From contig NW_020289976.1 of assembly GCF_003144245.1 (NCBI RefSeq), positions 806,001 to 870,000 of the forward strand: 64,000 nucleotides of DNA. The letters run 5' to 3'. Each line of letters opens with the position of its first letter. Position 1 is the stretch's first letter. The stretch is from Jaminaea rosea (taxonomy: Eukaryota; Basidiomycota; Exobasidiomycetes; Microstromatales). The notes beneath the pieces are model-generated. The model did not search any database. It was given only the letters and a program-made list of their open reading frames with translations, and was not told the DNA's origin. A program made the translations under genes and the position numbers. This document shows, piece after piece, positions 52,510 through 62,405 of this stretch.

Positions 52510-53660
52510 GGTAACGATTTGCTAGGCTTGTATGCTTTTTTGAATGAAGATGAGCTTGAGCGAAGGAGGCAGTCGTGACTTGATGACGATGACGAGGTCG
52601 AAAGCAACCCAAGCAAACAGACAGGGCAAAGCAAGGAGTAACGCGAGGCTAGCAACTCTCCAAGTCGACGGCGGACGGACGCCCTTGCGCTCGGTCCCTG
52701 TCCCAAGGCGCGGAGGATGTGTTGTTGTCGAGGGCCACGTGGAGTGAAGACGGCGCCCCAGCATCAACACCATGACCCGCCGCCCATCTCGAGAGTTGAT
52801 GGTAGCGGGGACGAGGACAGTCACGGCAATGAAAGAGGATCATCGATGAACAGAGATCGAGAGACAATCGTCCATGCTACGAAGCAATCCCACCGCCGAT
52901 GATGCTCATGCCTTGTCCAGGCTCCGTACCATAGACCAGCAACAGCCATCAATCGGGCCGACACTTGGTCCTCGCCCTCAGCGCCTGCCATTCTTCGCTC
53001 TATCATTATTATCAGCATTATGGGCATCATTTGTAGAGAACCAGCATTTCTCCCTTCCTTGACGCACGCTGAGCTCCGGTCGCCATCGTCATGATATTCT
53101 CCGTCTCCCGTCTGTATCCTCATGTGGCTTGGTTGGATTGGCCGCTGGGTTGTTTGAGCGAGCCAAGGAATAGCTGAGAGAGCAGAGCGGAGACACGGCG
53201 CTCCTGCTCTCGACGTCGTCGGATTAGGGGCGCTGCCTTGCGCCTGGCCTCCTCTGGCCCTGTGCCGTGACCTCAGCCAACTGCTTCGCGCCTGGCTGCG
53301 CTCGGTTGCGTCGACGGTCTACATACTGAGCTTGCTTGGCCCTGCAACTCGCTCAACCTCGCACCGCAAAGGGGCGAAAGGCCAAGGCAACGACGAGAGG
53401 GCGGACGGCGACGGCGGCCGGCCGGCCACACTCAACGTCGCCCATAGCTGACTTGGGACTCGGTTGCCAATGCGAGAGACGACGGCTGGACTCGACGCTC
53501 GTTCCTTGACATCTAATCCTCTCGTCGATACCACACCACAGACACCGCCGAGCAATATCGAGAACGATCATCTGCCGATCAGTCTTGAAATCACAGCAAC
53601 ACCCCAATCTACACAACCTCACTCTACCTCGCCAACAACCATCCTTAAAGCTTAGCGAAA
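52510..53660. other. Intergenic region between PBDC1 and small myristoylation-motif gene
   Basis: About 1.15 kb with divergent promoters. The part near 53500-53655 is AC-rich, as in a leader. No domain-bearing frame is seen on either strand. Confidence 0.4.
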
Positions 53661-54203
53661 ATGGTGAGTATCCACCTTGCGCATGCCCCCCCTCCACCCA
53701 CCCGTCACAGCGCTTCCTCAACATGGCAGGGAGGCCTGCGATGGAGTGGTTTTCACGCAGCCTGCCTTGCACCAGCGTCGACGCTGACTATCATCAAATC
53801 TTCCTCTTGTTCCTGCCCCAGGGATCCTGCATGTCAGCAATGTCCGGTGGAAAGGTGAGTGCTTAAAGCAGCGCAGGAACGTGGCTGGCAGATAACTACT
53901 GAGACCGTCAAGACTGACACATTTCTTCGCCCCTCTTCGCCCCTCGTCACCTCCTCATCGCAGGGCGGCAAGGAGATGAAGCGCACCGACACGAACCGCT
54001 CGGGCAAGGGTGCCAACAACGAGCTGCAGCGCACCACGTCCTCGTACCACGGCTCCGTGGCCGATGGCATCCGCTACTCGGACCGTCTCGCCGACCGTGA
54101 GGGCGAGCGCGACAGGCTCACGGCCTCGCAGCTTCACAAGTCCAAGACACTTGAGGAGCGTCTCAAGCAGGCTGAGAAGGAGAATGCTACCCGCAGAGCT
54201 TAG
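53661..54203 (+). CDS. Small protein with a predicted N-myristoylation/palmitoylation motif, ATG-only first exon
   Basis: Exons 53661-53663 (ATG alone), 53822-53854 and 53964-54203 give 91 residues. The first intron begins directly after the ATG (GTGAGT) and ends CCCCAG. The product then begins MGSCMSAMSGGKGGKEMKR, with Gly2 and Cys4 placed as in dually acylated proteins. The third exon gives NNELQRTTSSYHGSVADGIR, YSDRLADREGERDRLTASQL and a charged helix HKSKTLEERLKQAEKENATR, probably a coiled coil. If translation instead starts in exon 2 (ATG at 53831 or 53840), the acylation motif is lost. I do not recognise the family. The upstream sequence TTAGCGAAAATGGTGAGT supports a real start codon followed by a donor. 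Confidence 0.65.
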
Positions 54204-54820
54204 GTGAAGGGATGGACATAGGAGTAGGAGGTCACGGAAGCGAGCATAGATACGAGGTAGTTCGATGAGCAATGCGAAGTTCACTATCAGCTCCTCGGAG
54301 CGAGTCGCCTCCTACTTTCAGCCCGCTCAACCTCCCGGGACCCCTCTCACACCACGACGGCCCCACTCTTCACCACCTTTCACCTCGTCCGATCAAGTCT
54401 GCAGCGAATGACCACGTAGGGCAGGACATCCAATCAATTGCTTCGACCCTCTCAAACCCACCTTTCCTTTCAATGGCTCCCTCATCGACCTGCACAGGTC
54501 CATCAGCATGCCCCTCTGTTCTTTTCTTCGTATCTTGTTTCATCCTAGGTGAGCAGCAACGACGCGGGACGCGTGCGGCACAGTAGACGAGGATCGACTG
54601 AACTGTACCTTCTCCTCGCCCTCGCTCCTTCACAGCCTGATCAGACAAATATCATCAATCAACGTTGAGCGTGTGCGATCCCAGAGACTATTCTGGAATC
54701 ATCAATTGTGCGACTGCGACACATTAGAACAAAGAACGGACGATTGTCTTGACCGATAGTAGCGGTACGAGATGGGGCGAACCTATGAGGTATCAATCTA
54801 TGTCTTGACGTCGTCTCTCA
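54204..54820. other. Convergent intergenic region
   Basis: About 620 bases between opposing stops. It is less GC-rich than its surroundings, and I see no gene. Confidence 0.45.
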
Positions 54821-56052
54821 TCAGATGACAGGGTAGAGAGCGTCAGGCCCATCATTGCGTCGCTGCTCCCAGAGGGGCATGTGCTTGCGCAGGTTGTCGA
54901 GATTGTCGAGATCCTGGCGAAGACAAAAGCAAGTTCGTGGTCAGTATTGCCATCTCTCTTTCCTCCATCTCCACCGTCACCGCCTCCTCGACGCAGCGAT
55001 CACTCACTACCTCTGCCACAGCGAAGCACGGCCTATGAGGTTGCAAGTCTCCGCACTGGGCGACGACGCTCCCAAAGGCATCGACGATCATCGCGTGACC
55101 CCAGCTGACCCTGTCCGTCCCCGGGTGCTTGCCGACCTGTGCCGAAGCCATGATCCAACACTGTGTCTCTATGGCTCGCGCCCGCAGCAGCGGCTCCCAG
55201 TGTGCTGGTCCTGTTCTGACCACAAAGGCTGAGGGGTAGCTGATGACCTGCGCTCCGAGCGTGCGTAGATGCAGAGCAGGCTCCGGGAAGCGGACGTCGT
55301 AGCAGATCAGCGGGCCCAGATTGCCGATCGGGGTTGGCACCGGGGGGAGGAGGGAGCGACCAGGGACGGTGGTGTTGCTGGGCGAGGGATGCGAGTCATT
55401 GTCAGTGGTGGGGGGGAATGAAGAAAGGGTGCCGACTGCTGTTTCGTCGAGCTCACCTCTCCTTGATCTTCAAATCTGCGACCTCGACATCAAACATATG
55501 TGTCTTCCTGTATCTTCCGACGTCGTCTCCCTTGTCATTAATCAGCAGCTGAGTATTATAGCATCTCCTCTCCTCGGCCCTCTTTGCCTCTTCCTCTTCG
55601 GCCGGCTCGTGAATGCCCACAGACACAAAGACGTTGTTCTCCTTGGCAGCTTGCAGCATTCGATCAACAAAGATGCGATTGTCTTTGCAGTAGGTGAGCT
55701 CGCCAACCCGATCTGGCGAGGAGATGAAGTCTGTCGCCTCGGGCAGGAAGATTACTTTTGCGCCTGCCTTTGCGGCTCGCTGGATAAGATCGACGGCAGT
55801 ATCTGCATTCTCGAGGGGATTGGGTCCCGAAGTGAGCTGTGTGACGGCGGCGAGGACCATGCTGGGCGATGTGGAGGGGCGGCAGTGGTGGCGGTGGTGC
55901 TGACGTTGTATCTGGAGTAGGGGTACGTAGGAGTGAAAGGAGCGACGAGGTGAGAAGAGAGCGAGGGGTGCGTGTATGCGTCCTTGGGAGGTACCGCTGA
56001 GACGGCTAGGTACAGAGGTCAGGATACAAGGAGCGCGCCGTAATCCCAGCAT
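54821..56052 (-). CDS. NIT2: NIT1-type carbon-nitrogen hydrolase (deaminated glutathione amidase family)
   Basis: Exons 56052-55457, 55377-55008 and 54913-54821 give 352 residues from the first ATG, or 288 from the internal ATG at 55860. NIT1 enzymes hydrolyse deaminated glutathione, a side product of transaminases. The catalytic Glu is in FLPEATDFI, the Lys in RYRKTHMFD and the Cys in LICYDVRFPEPAL, so the Glu-Lys-Cys triad is complete. The C-terminal exon gives DLDNLDNLRKHMP. The first 64 residues (MLGLRRAPCILTSVPSRLSG, then SPRRSFHSYVP) look like a mitochondrial presequence, while the second ATG starts MVLAAVTQLTSGPNPLEN, the normal cytosolic start. Two isoforms are plausible. Yeast calls the corresponding gene NIT2 and animals NIT1. 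Confidence 0.9.
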
Positions 56053-56229
56053 GTCCTTTTGCTCCCTTTCGGCTTGCCCTTGCGATCGATCGAGCGATCG
56101 ACAGTCGTTACGGTAAGACAGCAGGACGATGTGCCTCGCTCATGCCCTTGCGTCGTCGACTTGCTTGGACCCTGCAGAGCGCTCTCGAGTTGAGCTCAAT
56201 CTTGACGGAACAGAGGCGCGGACGCGGAG
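56053..56229. promoter_or_regulatory. Short divergent promoter NIT / BRAP2
   Basis: Only 177 bp separate the upstream NIT start codon from the BRAP2-like start. The palindromic string CGATCGATCGAGCGATCG occurs at about 56091-56108. A regulatory role is an inference. Confidence 0.35.
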
Positions 56230-58905
56230 ATGAATCCCACTCGATGTCGTCTGCGATCCCAGACGGATGGGACGGAGCCTCCTGCCCGACTCAGCTTCAC
56301 TCGTAATCCATCAACACCATCTCGGGGACGATGCTACCTCGAGTTTCGAGCTCACGCACCCATGCCTTTCGCTGGTAGACATTGCATCCATATCACGCTG
56401 CTGTCGTCGCCTGACCAAGCACCTTCGCCCTATCTTTCACTCTTCGACGACGACGACGACGACGGGTCCTCTCTCCCTTCGACCATCACTCGCCCTCCAT
56501 CAGCAAGCGCGCATCCTTCGAACCCTTTTGACCCTCGTCTGCGGCCATTGTCCGTCTTTGCGCTCGACATGCCGACGGCAGCATCGAGCAGAAACACCGG
56601 CGGCGGCGGCGATGACGGCCTCAGCAGCAGCAGCAGCAGCATACAATCACCCGGCGGCGGCACAGCGCCATCTTGGCGATGTCAGTTCAACAAGAGCAGC
56701 TCTTTTACCGTCGACGACGGCCACGCATCCTCTGAAGTGTCATTCGGCATCCTTCATCTCTTTCGTGATGGAGCTGGCAGCGTTCCCGCTTCATCCTCCT
56801 CCAAGGCCTCCGTAGCCCTTGATGACGATTCCGCAACCGTCCTCGCCCTGCTGGGCCTTCCAGGCCAAATGACGGCAGCCGACTTTCTCGCATGGGTAGA
56901 ACCCGCTATCAGTAGCGTTGAGAAGATGAGAATGATTCGACAAGGCCATCCCACCAATCGTACCGCCGTCCTTATCAAGTTTAGAGATCCAAGCGACGCG
57001 GAAGAGTTCTACAAGCTCTACAATGGGCAGCCGCTGCCATTCACGGCGAATTCTTCCTCTTCAGCTCCTTCAGCGACCACTGGGCAGGCCTCGACAGCAG
57101 CAGGGCCATCGGCGTCAACCTCCCTGGCGTCCCTTACGCCTTCATCGTCAATGCCAACGTTGACCTCGGCGCAGATCGTCTACGTCACCCAAGTGACCGT
57201 GTCCACCAGCCCACATTTGCCTTACGTCTACCCTCAGCTAGCAAACTCAGATCCATGGCCTCTTGCGCCCACAAAAAGCACCGTAGATTCAGCGACGCCA
57301 AGCATGATGGAAGACAAGACCGACGATGCCAGCTCATCCACCGTCACGCCGGCAACACGTCTCGCTCTCTCTTTAGCCAACGAGCTGCCAACATGTCCAG
57401 TTTGCCTCGAGAGAATGGACTCAGCCGTCACGGGCATCATGACCGTCAGCTGTCAGCACTCCTTCCACTGCGAGTGTCTGTCGCGCTGGGCAGATGGCCG
57501 CTGCCCAGTCTGTCGATATAGCCAGAACAGGGCGGCAAAGGGACAGGCGGCGGCATCGCTTCTAATGCGGGCCGGGGCACAAGCTGGACGAGCGAGGAGA
57601 AGCGAAGAGCGAGAGCCTAGCAGCGATCTGAGCCTAGTGGCCGACGAATGTCCTCGCGGGACGCAAGAAGATGAACCCAGCGCAGATGATGACGAAGACG
57701 ACTCCGCCGCCACCTGTTGTGCCTCCTGCGGGGCTACCGACGATCTCTGGGTCTGCCTCATCTGCGCCGCGGTTGGCTGTGGCCGCTACAAAGCAGGATG
57801 TGCTGCGCGGCACTTTACGCAGTCTAATCATCTGTACAGTCTGGAGCTAGAGACGGCCCGCGTATGGGACTACGTGCACGATGGGTACGTGCATCGCCTG
57901 ATTCAAAATCGCGCTGATGGCAAGCTGGTCGAGCTTGATGGGGCTGCTGGGCAGGGAGGTGGCGCAGAGGGCTCGCCTGCTAGACGGAGGAGGGGAAGGA
58001 GAAGTAGTCGACGCCATGCTGAGCAAGAGGAGGCCCAGAGCGCTGCGGCTGGCTCGTCACGAAGAGCAGGCGAGACTGGCCGCGATCAACCGGACGAAAC
58101 CTCTTCAGTATACGATGAGGATGAGTACGACGAAGATGAAGACGACGACGACGACGACAAAGCCAAGGACAAACAGCACGGCGGCAAGCTCGGCACTCGC
58201 TCTTCCCAATTAGAAGCCATCTCCCTCGAGTACCAGTACCTTCTTCTCTCCCAGCTGGAGTCCCAACGTTCGTACTACGAAGAGCAGGTACGCAACGTCC
58301 AATCTCGTCTCGACTCAGCCCTCGCCAACGGCGGCAGCGGGAGTGCAAAGGAAGAGCAGGAGAAGGCTCTCCTAGCAGTTGAGGCGGAGAGGGCGAGCTG
58401 GCAAGCAGAGATGGACGCAGTGAGTGCGAGAACGAAGCAGCTGGAGGGCAAAGTGCAAAAGCATGTCACGGACTTGGTGAAAGCAAGGAAAGACCTCGAA
58501 GCTGAGCGACTCGTCACGCGAGGCCTCCTCGCAAAGCTGCAAGCTGCCAATGAGCGAGAAGAGCGTGCGAATCTCGAAGCGGAGCGCGCCAAAGCAGAGC
58601 AGAGGGAGTTGAACGAGGAATTGAGGGACCTGAGATTTGCTCTCAGTGCGCAGGATATGATTCAGGGTGAGGGAGGTGCGGATCATCAGCATGAGGCGCA
58701 GGGTGGAGATCTGGTAGTAGTGCCAGGCAAGGAGGGCAACAGCGGTGCGGCGAAGAAGAAGAAGAAAAAGAAGAAGGTACCAAAGAAGCCGCCAGGGGTA
58801 GGAGAAGGTGCTGCGTCCTCCACGGCTGGACAAGAGGAAGCCGCAGCCGCGCCGTCAGCAATGACAGACGTCACCGTAGACCCCGACGAGGAGGAAGAAG
58901 AGTAG
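56230..58905 (+). CDS. ETP1: BRAP2/ETP1-type RING and UBP zinc-finger ubiquitin ligase
   Basis: Single-exon protein of 891 residues. The order of parts is that of human BRAP2 and yeast Etp1: an N-terminal RRM-like BRAP2 domain (FGILHLFRDG near residue 175, VLALLGLPGQMTAADFLAWV, VLIKFRDPSDAEEFYKLYNG), then a RING-H2 (CPVCLERM at about 389, CQHSFHCECLSRW, CPVCRYSQ), a UBP ubiquitin-binding zinc finger (CCASCGATDDLWVCLICAAV at about 495, then GCGRY and HLYSLELETARVWDYV), and a coiled coil (about 665-815). A Lys-rich patch and acidic tail close the chain. Long acidic and Ser/Gly inserts make it larger than Etp1 (585). Yeast Etp1 affects ethanol-responsive transporter turnover; animal BRAP2 modulates Ras-MAPK signalling. 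An internal ATG at 56362 is an alternative start. Confidence 0.92.
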   Translation: MNPTRCRLRSQTDGTEPPARLSFTRNPSTPSRGRCYLEFRAHAPMPFAGRHCIHITLLSSPDQAPSPYLSLFDDDDDDGSSLPSTITRPPSASAHPSNPFDPRLRPLSVFALDMPTAASSRNTGGGGDDGLSSSSSSIQSPGGGTAPSWRCQFNKSSSFTVDDGHASSEVSFGILHLFRDGAGSVPASSSSKASVALDDDSATVLALLGLPGQMTAADFLAWVEPAISSVEKMRMIRQGHPTNRTAVLIKFRDPSDAEEFYKLYNGQPLPFTANSSSSAPSATTGQASTAAGPSASTSLASLTPSSSMPTLTSAQIVYVTQVTVSTSPHLPYVYPQLANSDPWPLAPTKSTVDSATPSMMEDKTDDASSSTVTPATRLALSLANELPTCPVCLERMDSAVTGIMTVSCQHSFHCECLSRWADGRCPVCRYSQNRAAKGQAAASLLMRAGAQAGRARRSEEREPSSDLSLVADECPRGTQEDEPSADDDEDDSAATCCASCGATDDLWVCLICAAVGCGRYKAGCAARHFTQSNHLYSLELETARVWDYVHDGYVHRLIQNRADGKLVELDGAAGQGGGAEGSPARRRRGRRSSRRHAEQEEAQSAAAGSSRRAGETGRDQPDETSSVYDEDEYDEDEDDDDDDKAKDKQHGGKLGTRSSQLEAISLEYQYLLLSQLESQRSYYEEQVRNVQSRLDSALANGGSGSAKEEQEKALLAVEAERASWQAEMDAVSARTKQLEGKVQKHVTDLVKARKDLEAERLVTRGLLAKLQAANEREERANLEAERAKAEQRELNEELRDLRFALSAQDMIQGEGGADHQHEAQGGDLVVVPGKEGNSGAAKKKKKKKKVPKKPPGVGEGAASSTAGQEEAAAAPSAMTDVTVDPDEEEEE

Positions 58906-59149
58906 CGATCGCGTATCGTCGACAGAGCACTGGAGGGTCCCGCGCTGTGCAATCAAAATCGTCACCGGCTGCCGCCATCGAGCACAAGACGAGAGCAGGC
59001 ATTGGGTCAGAAGAACGAAGAAACGATGTCCATTTGATCAAGTGTCGGGTCACGCGCAGCATAGAGTAGGCCACATCCGAGGGGAAAGAGTGTCTGTCCT
59101 CACCAACGCGAGAGACCTTGGCCGCCACCTTCCGTGGCTTCCTCATCAC
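58906..59149. other. Convergent spacer BRAP2 / ODC
   Basis: About 245 bases between the two stops. No gene. Confidence 0.4.
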
Positions 59150-60760
59150 CTACACACTCATCAAGTCCCTCACTCTCTCCGCGTCGCCCTTCTCACCGTA
59201 GCTCCCCTTGCCCACAGTGTACCTCACCTCGCTGCGCTGCAATCCGTTGAATGTGCTCGCAGCACAGATGGTATAAGCGCCCATGTCCTCGTACACTAGC
59301 CAGTCTCCCACCTGGAGCTCCTGGGGAAGGCGGGCCTTGTTCGTGATGAGGTCGATGCTGTCGCAAGTGGGGCCCCAGATGCTGCATGGCGCCTGACGGA
59401 GGGCGTGCTGCGGAGAGCTGGGAAGATGAGTAGGGTCCGACCCGTCCTTGCGGTACACGAAGTGTCGGTCGAGCGTGAGGACGCGCGGGGTGGGATGCTG
59501 GTGGTCGAACATGATGTTGTTGAAGGCGCCATAGACGCCATCATTTTGGTAGAGCATCATGGATGGGGTCAACTGACTCCCCTCCTCGCCAGCTTCCTCC
59601 GGTTCGACAACTTCCTCACTGCGCTTGGCAATGATGTTGCAGGCGAGGGTGAAGGACTTTTGCACGTAGTAGCGACCTGGCTCGCCAATGATGCGTAGCC
59701 CGTGCGGCTTGCCTTCGACGTTGCTTCCTCCAGGGGCGAAGAGGGCGTCGGGGAAATGCTCATCAATGGCCGGCCTGAGAACATCGGCAATGGTCTCAAA
59801 GTTGTCGTGATCGTACCCTCCACCGACGTCGAGGAGATCGAAGACGTATCCTGCTTCGCGACCGTACTCAAAGGCTTTGCGAGCGCGGGCGACGGCGTCG
59901 GCGAAGGAATTTGGGTCGTAGCATCCTGAACCGACGTGGAAGGAGACGCCTACGACATCGAGGTCGAGCTCCCTTGCCTTTGCAAGGAGGCGCGGTACCA
60001 CGTCCAGTGGCGCACCGAACTTGAGGCCCAGCTGGCAGGCCGACTTGGAGTCGTCAGTGAGGATGCGCACCACGAGCTTGCAAGAAGGATGGAAGCGCTT
60101 CATCTTGTGAAGCTCATCGACGTTGTCGAAGGTGGTGAGCGACACATTGTTGGCCGCAGCATTGCGGACGAAAGAGGCTGCCTTGCAAGGGTTGGCATAG
60201 ATGATGCGAGAGGGCGAGACGCCTAGGTCGAGGACCGACTGGATCTCGCCATTGGATGCACAGTCAAATCCCGTGCCTAGGGCGGCGAGGAGGCGGAGGA
60301 CGTGCGGGTCCGGGTTGCACTTGACGGCGTAGAAGGGGACGATGCGCGGAAGGGCGCGCAACCAGCGGAGGTGCTGGCGGTAGATCTCGGATAGATCGGC
60401 GACAAAGAAGGCCTGTCGAAAGAGGAAGAGGGTTGCGGAGTGTCAATACGTGTGCTTACTTACGTGCCTACGCGCACTCACATTCTCTCCATTGGCGTCG
60501 CAGTTGTCGACGTCTACATTGGCGAGCACAGTCCGGAGCTGCTGCTCTACCGACCCAAAGAAGATTGGCTGGGCGGAGCCAGGCGCCTTGATGTAGTTGG
60601 CATTGGCAGCGTCGCCATCTTTGAGCTCGAGGGAAGAGACGTCTTCATCGCTGCGACCGGAGTGGTACGAGGGCAGCGACTCTGGCGAGGGAGGCGCAGT
60701 GAGAGGCGGGACTGCTACTGCTTCTACCGGCGCGGGTAGGTAGCGCGCGAGGTCTACCAT
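59150..60760 (-). CDS. SPE1: Ornithine decarboxylase, first enzyme of polyamine synthesis
   Basis: Exons 60760-60482 and 60412-59150 (69-bp intron) give 513 residues. The PLP-dependent enzyme makes putrescine from ornithine in the cytosol as a homodimer with shared active sites. The PLP lysine lies in PFYAVKCNPDP (about K124), the pocket in GVSFHVGSGC, the glycine loop in LLDVGGGYD, the phosphate-binding GEPGRYYV, and the catalytic cysteine from the partner subunit in WGPTCDSID (about C443). The first 93 residues are Pro/Ser/Ala-rich. The junction NGEN-AFFVADLSEIYRQHLRWL matches the family. In-frame ATGs at 60895 and others upstream could lengthen the N terminus with an Arg-rich piece unlike any ODC. 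Fungal ODC is usually controlled by antizyme, not encoded here. Confidence 0.95.
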
Positions 60761-62405
60761 CGACGTAGTCCGGAGAAAATGTCTTGAGCTGTGTGGGTGA
60801 GGGATCAGAGAGCGCAGGCGTAGACGTAGCGAGGTAGGAGGACGAGAACGAAGACGCATGTGATCCGGTGGCATGGGGTCGAGGACGAGTGCCATGTTTG
60901 AGATGGGCGTGAGAGGCGAAGAGATGTGACGGCGAAGAAGAAGAACAAGAAGGGGAAGAGATGGTAGATTGGGGTGGATCGGATATTGTGAGAGGTAGGT
61001 ATTTGACTAGTGGCCGCGAAATGTCCCCGTTGCTCACCTTTGTGGCTCAAGTGGCAGTTTTCTGGCTCACGAAGAGAGTTCCTTGGCGTAACCGTTGGCG
61101 TGGCCTGGGCAAAGGGCTGCGAACAGGGGTGCCATGCCGTTCATGGTAGAAGTGGGTCAGCGGGCTGGTCGCTGGAATGAATGACAAGGTGAGACTGAGA
61201 TGCTTCGTCGTTTCATCAATGTCTCTACTCGCCCTCGAGCAAAGGCGCGTGCGTGGGCGACAGGGCGACGGACATCCACTCGTGTATGGGTGGGTGCGCG
61301 CGCCCCGCGTGGCTCTCAATCGATGCCCTTTGCCCATCGTCACAGCTCGTCTTTGCAAAGGACAACGACCATCTCGGCATGCCGAAGCACGCCTGCATCA
61401 ATCAATCTTGCCCCGCCGTTTCCCCCAATGACCGACGCCCTTTGACCCAACCGTCACAGCGTTTGCCTTTTTTCTCTTGAGTCTTTATACTCACAAGCGC
61501 CGCAGAGCTTCTCAGATGAAAAGACGAGTCGAGCGAGGGATGGGTCGCCAGCAAGGAGACCGGCGGCCGTGGGACTGGATGAAGGCTGAAGGAGGTGAAA
61601 CGATGCGCCTCACCGATCTAGAGGGGAATAAGGGTCCTTAGGGAGGCCTGAAGCCGACAAAAGGGAGCAGAGTGAGCAGTTTTCTTCGAGGTCAAAGCAC
61701 AGCATTCCTTGAGTTGCGCACCTCAAGGGGTTGGAGAGCTGCCTAGCGGCAGACTGAAGTCGTAGATCAGGGATCGCCCTCGGTGGAATGCTGGGCGAAG
61801 AGGGGGCGACGAGAAGTTCTCCCCAAGTGAGAGAAAGTGACGAATAGAGATGTGCACGAAGTTGTTGATCAGGCGCAGTGGCGAGGGAAAGACTCTGGAC
61901 CACGAGCCTTGTAGTCTAAGAGAGAGAGAGAGAGGGTGGTTGCTGTGATCTACGATGGCGAGGTGTCGAGTCGTGCGTATGGATCGAGGTGATGAGAAGG
62001 AGGTGGGGATCGTGTGAGGAGAATGGTAGCCCAGGCCTTGTCTCTTCTCTCTCTGCGGAGTCGATGAGCGACCGACGTCAGGGTGCCGCCGCCGCCGCCT
62101 CCTCCTCCCTTCGCAGCCAAGCCTGACAGCCCGCGACGACTGGCCGACAAGAGATTTTTAGCAGCCGGCAAACACGCGGGCCAGCCCGCACCGAGGAGCA
62201 GTCCCAAAAGACGGACTGGCTTGGCCCTTCGAAGCTCCACTCGGCCCTCTTGGTCATCATCAGGACTCACTTTGCGCCTTCGCTTCGGTGTAACGCATAA
62301 CTCTTGTACTCACACTCCCTTTCGCAATGAGATGAATTCAAGGCTGCTCGCTCGACGATACCCTACTTGTCATTCCTCCTTTTCTCGTCCCTCTTTGTCG
62401 CCATA
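60761..62405. other. Long divergent intergenic region ODC / wax-synthase-like gene
   Basis: About 1.6 kb, the largest gene-free stretch in the window. Just upstream of the ODC start (60761-61037, minus) two frames are open at once and could be a leader with upstream reading frames. A GA dinucleotide run is at about 61918-61934 and GCC/TCC triplets at about 62082-62110. No domain-bearing frame was found. Confidence 0.45.
61918..61934. repeat. GA dinucleotide repeat
   Basis: Eight GA units in noncoding DNA upstream of the wax-synthase-like gene; a simple repeat. Confidence 0.7.

Noticed and set aside
53822-53854. Truncated second G-alpha gene, because of the MGSC-M-S start
   Set aside because: The following exon has none of the G-alpha motifs; only the acylation signal is shared.
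55321-55920. Plus-strand frame across the NIT gene
   Set aside because: It is the antisense of conserved NIT exons and an intron.
62367-62405. Thirteen extra N-terminal codons of the wax-synthase-like protein
   Set aside because: They would need a TTG start; the first ATG in frame is at 62406.
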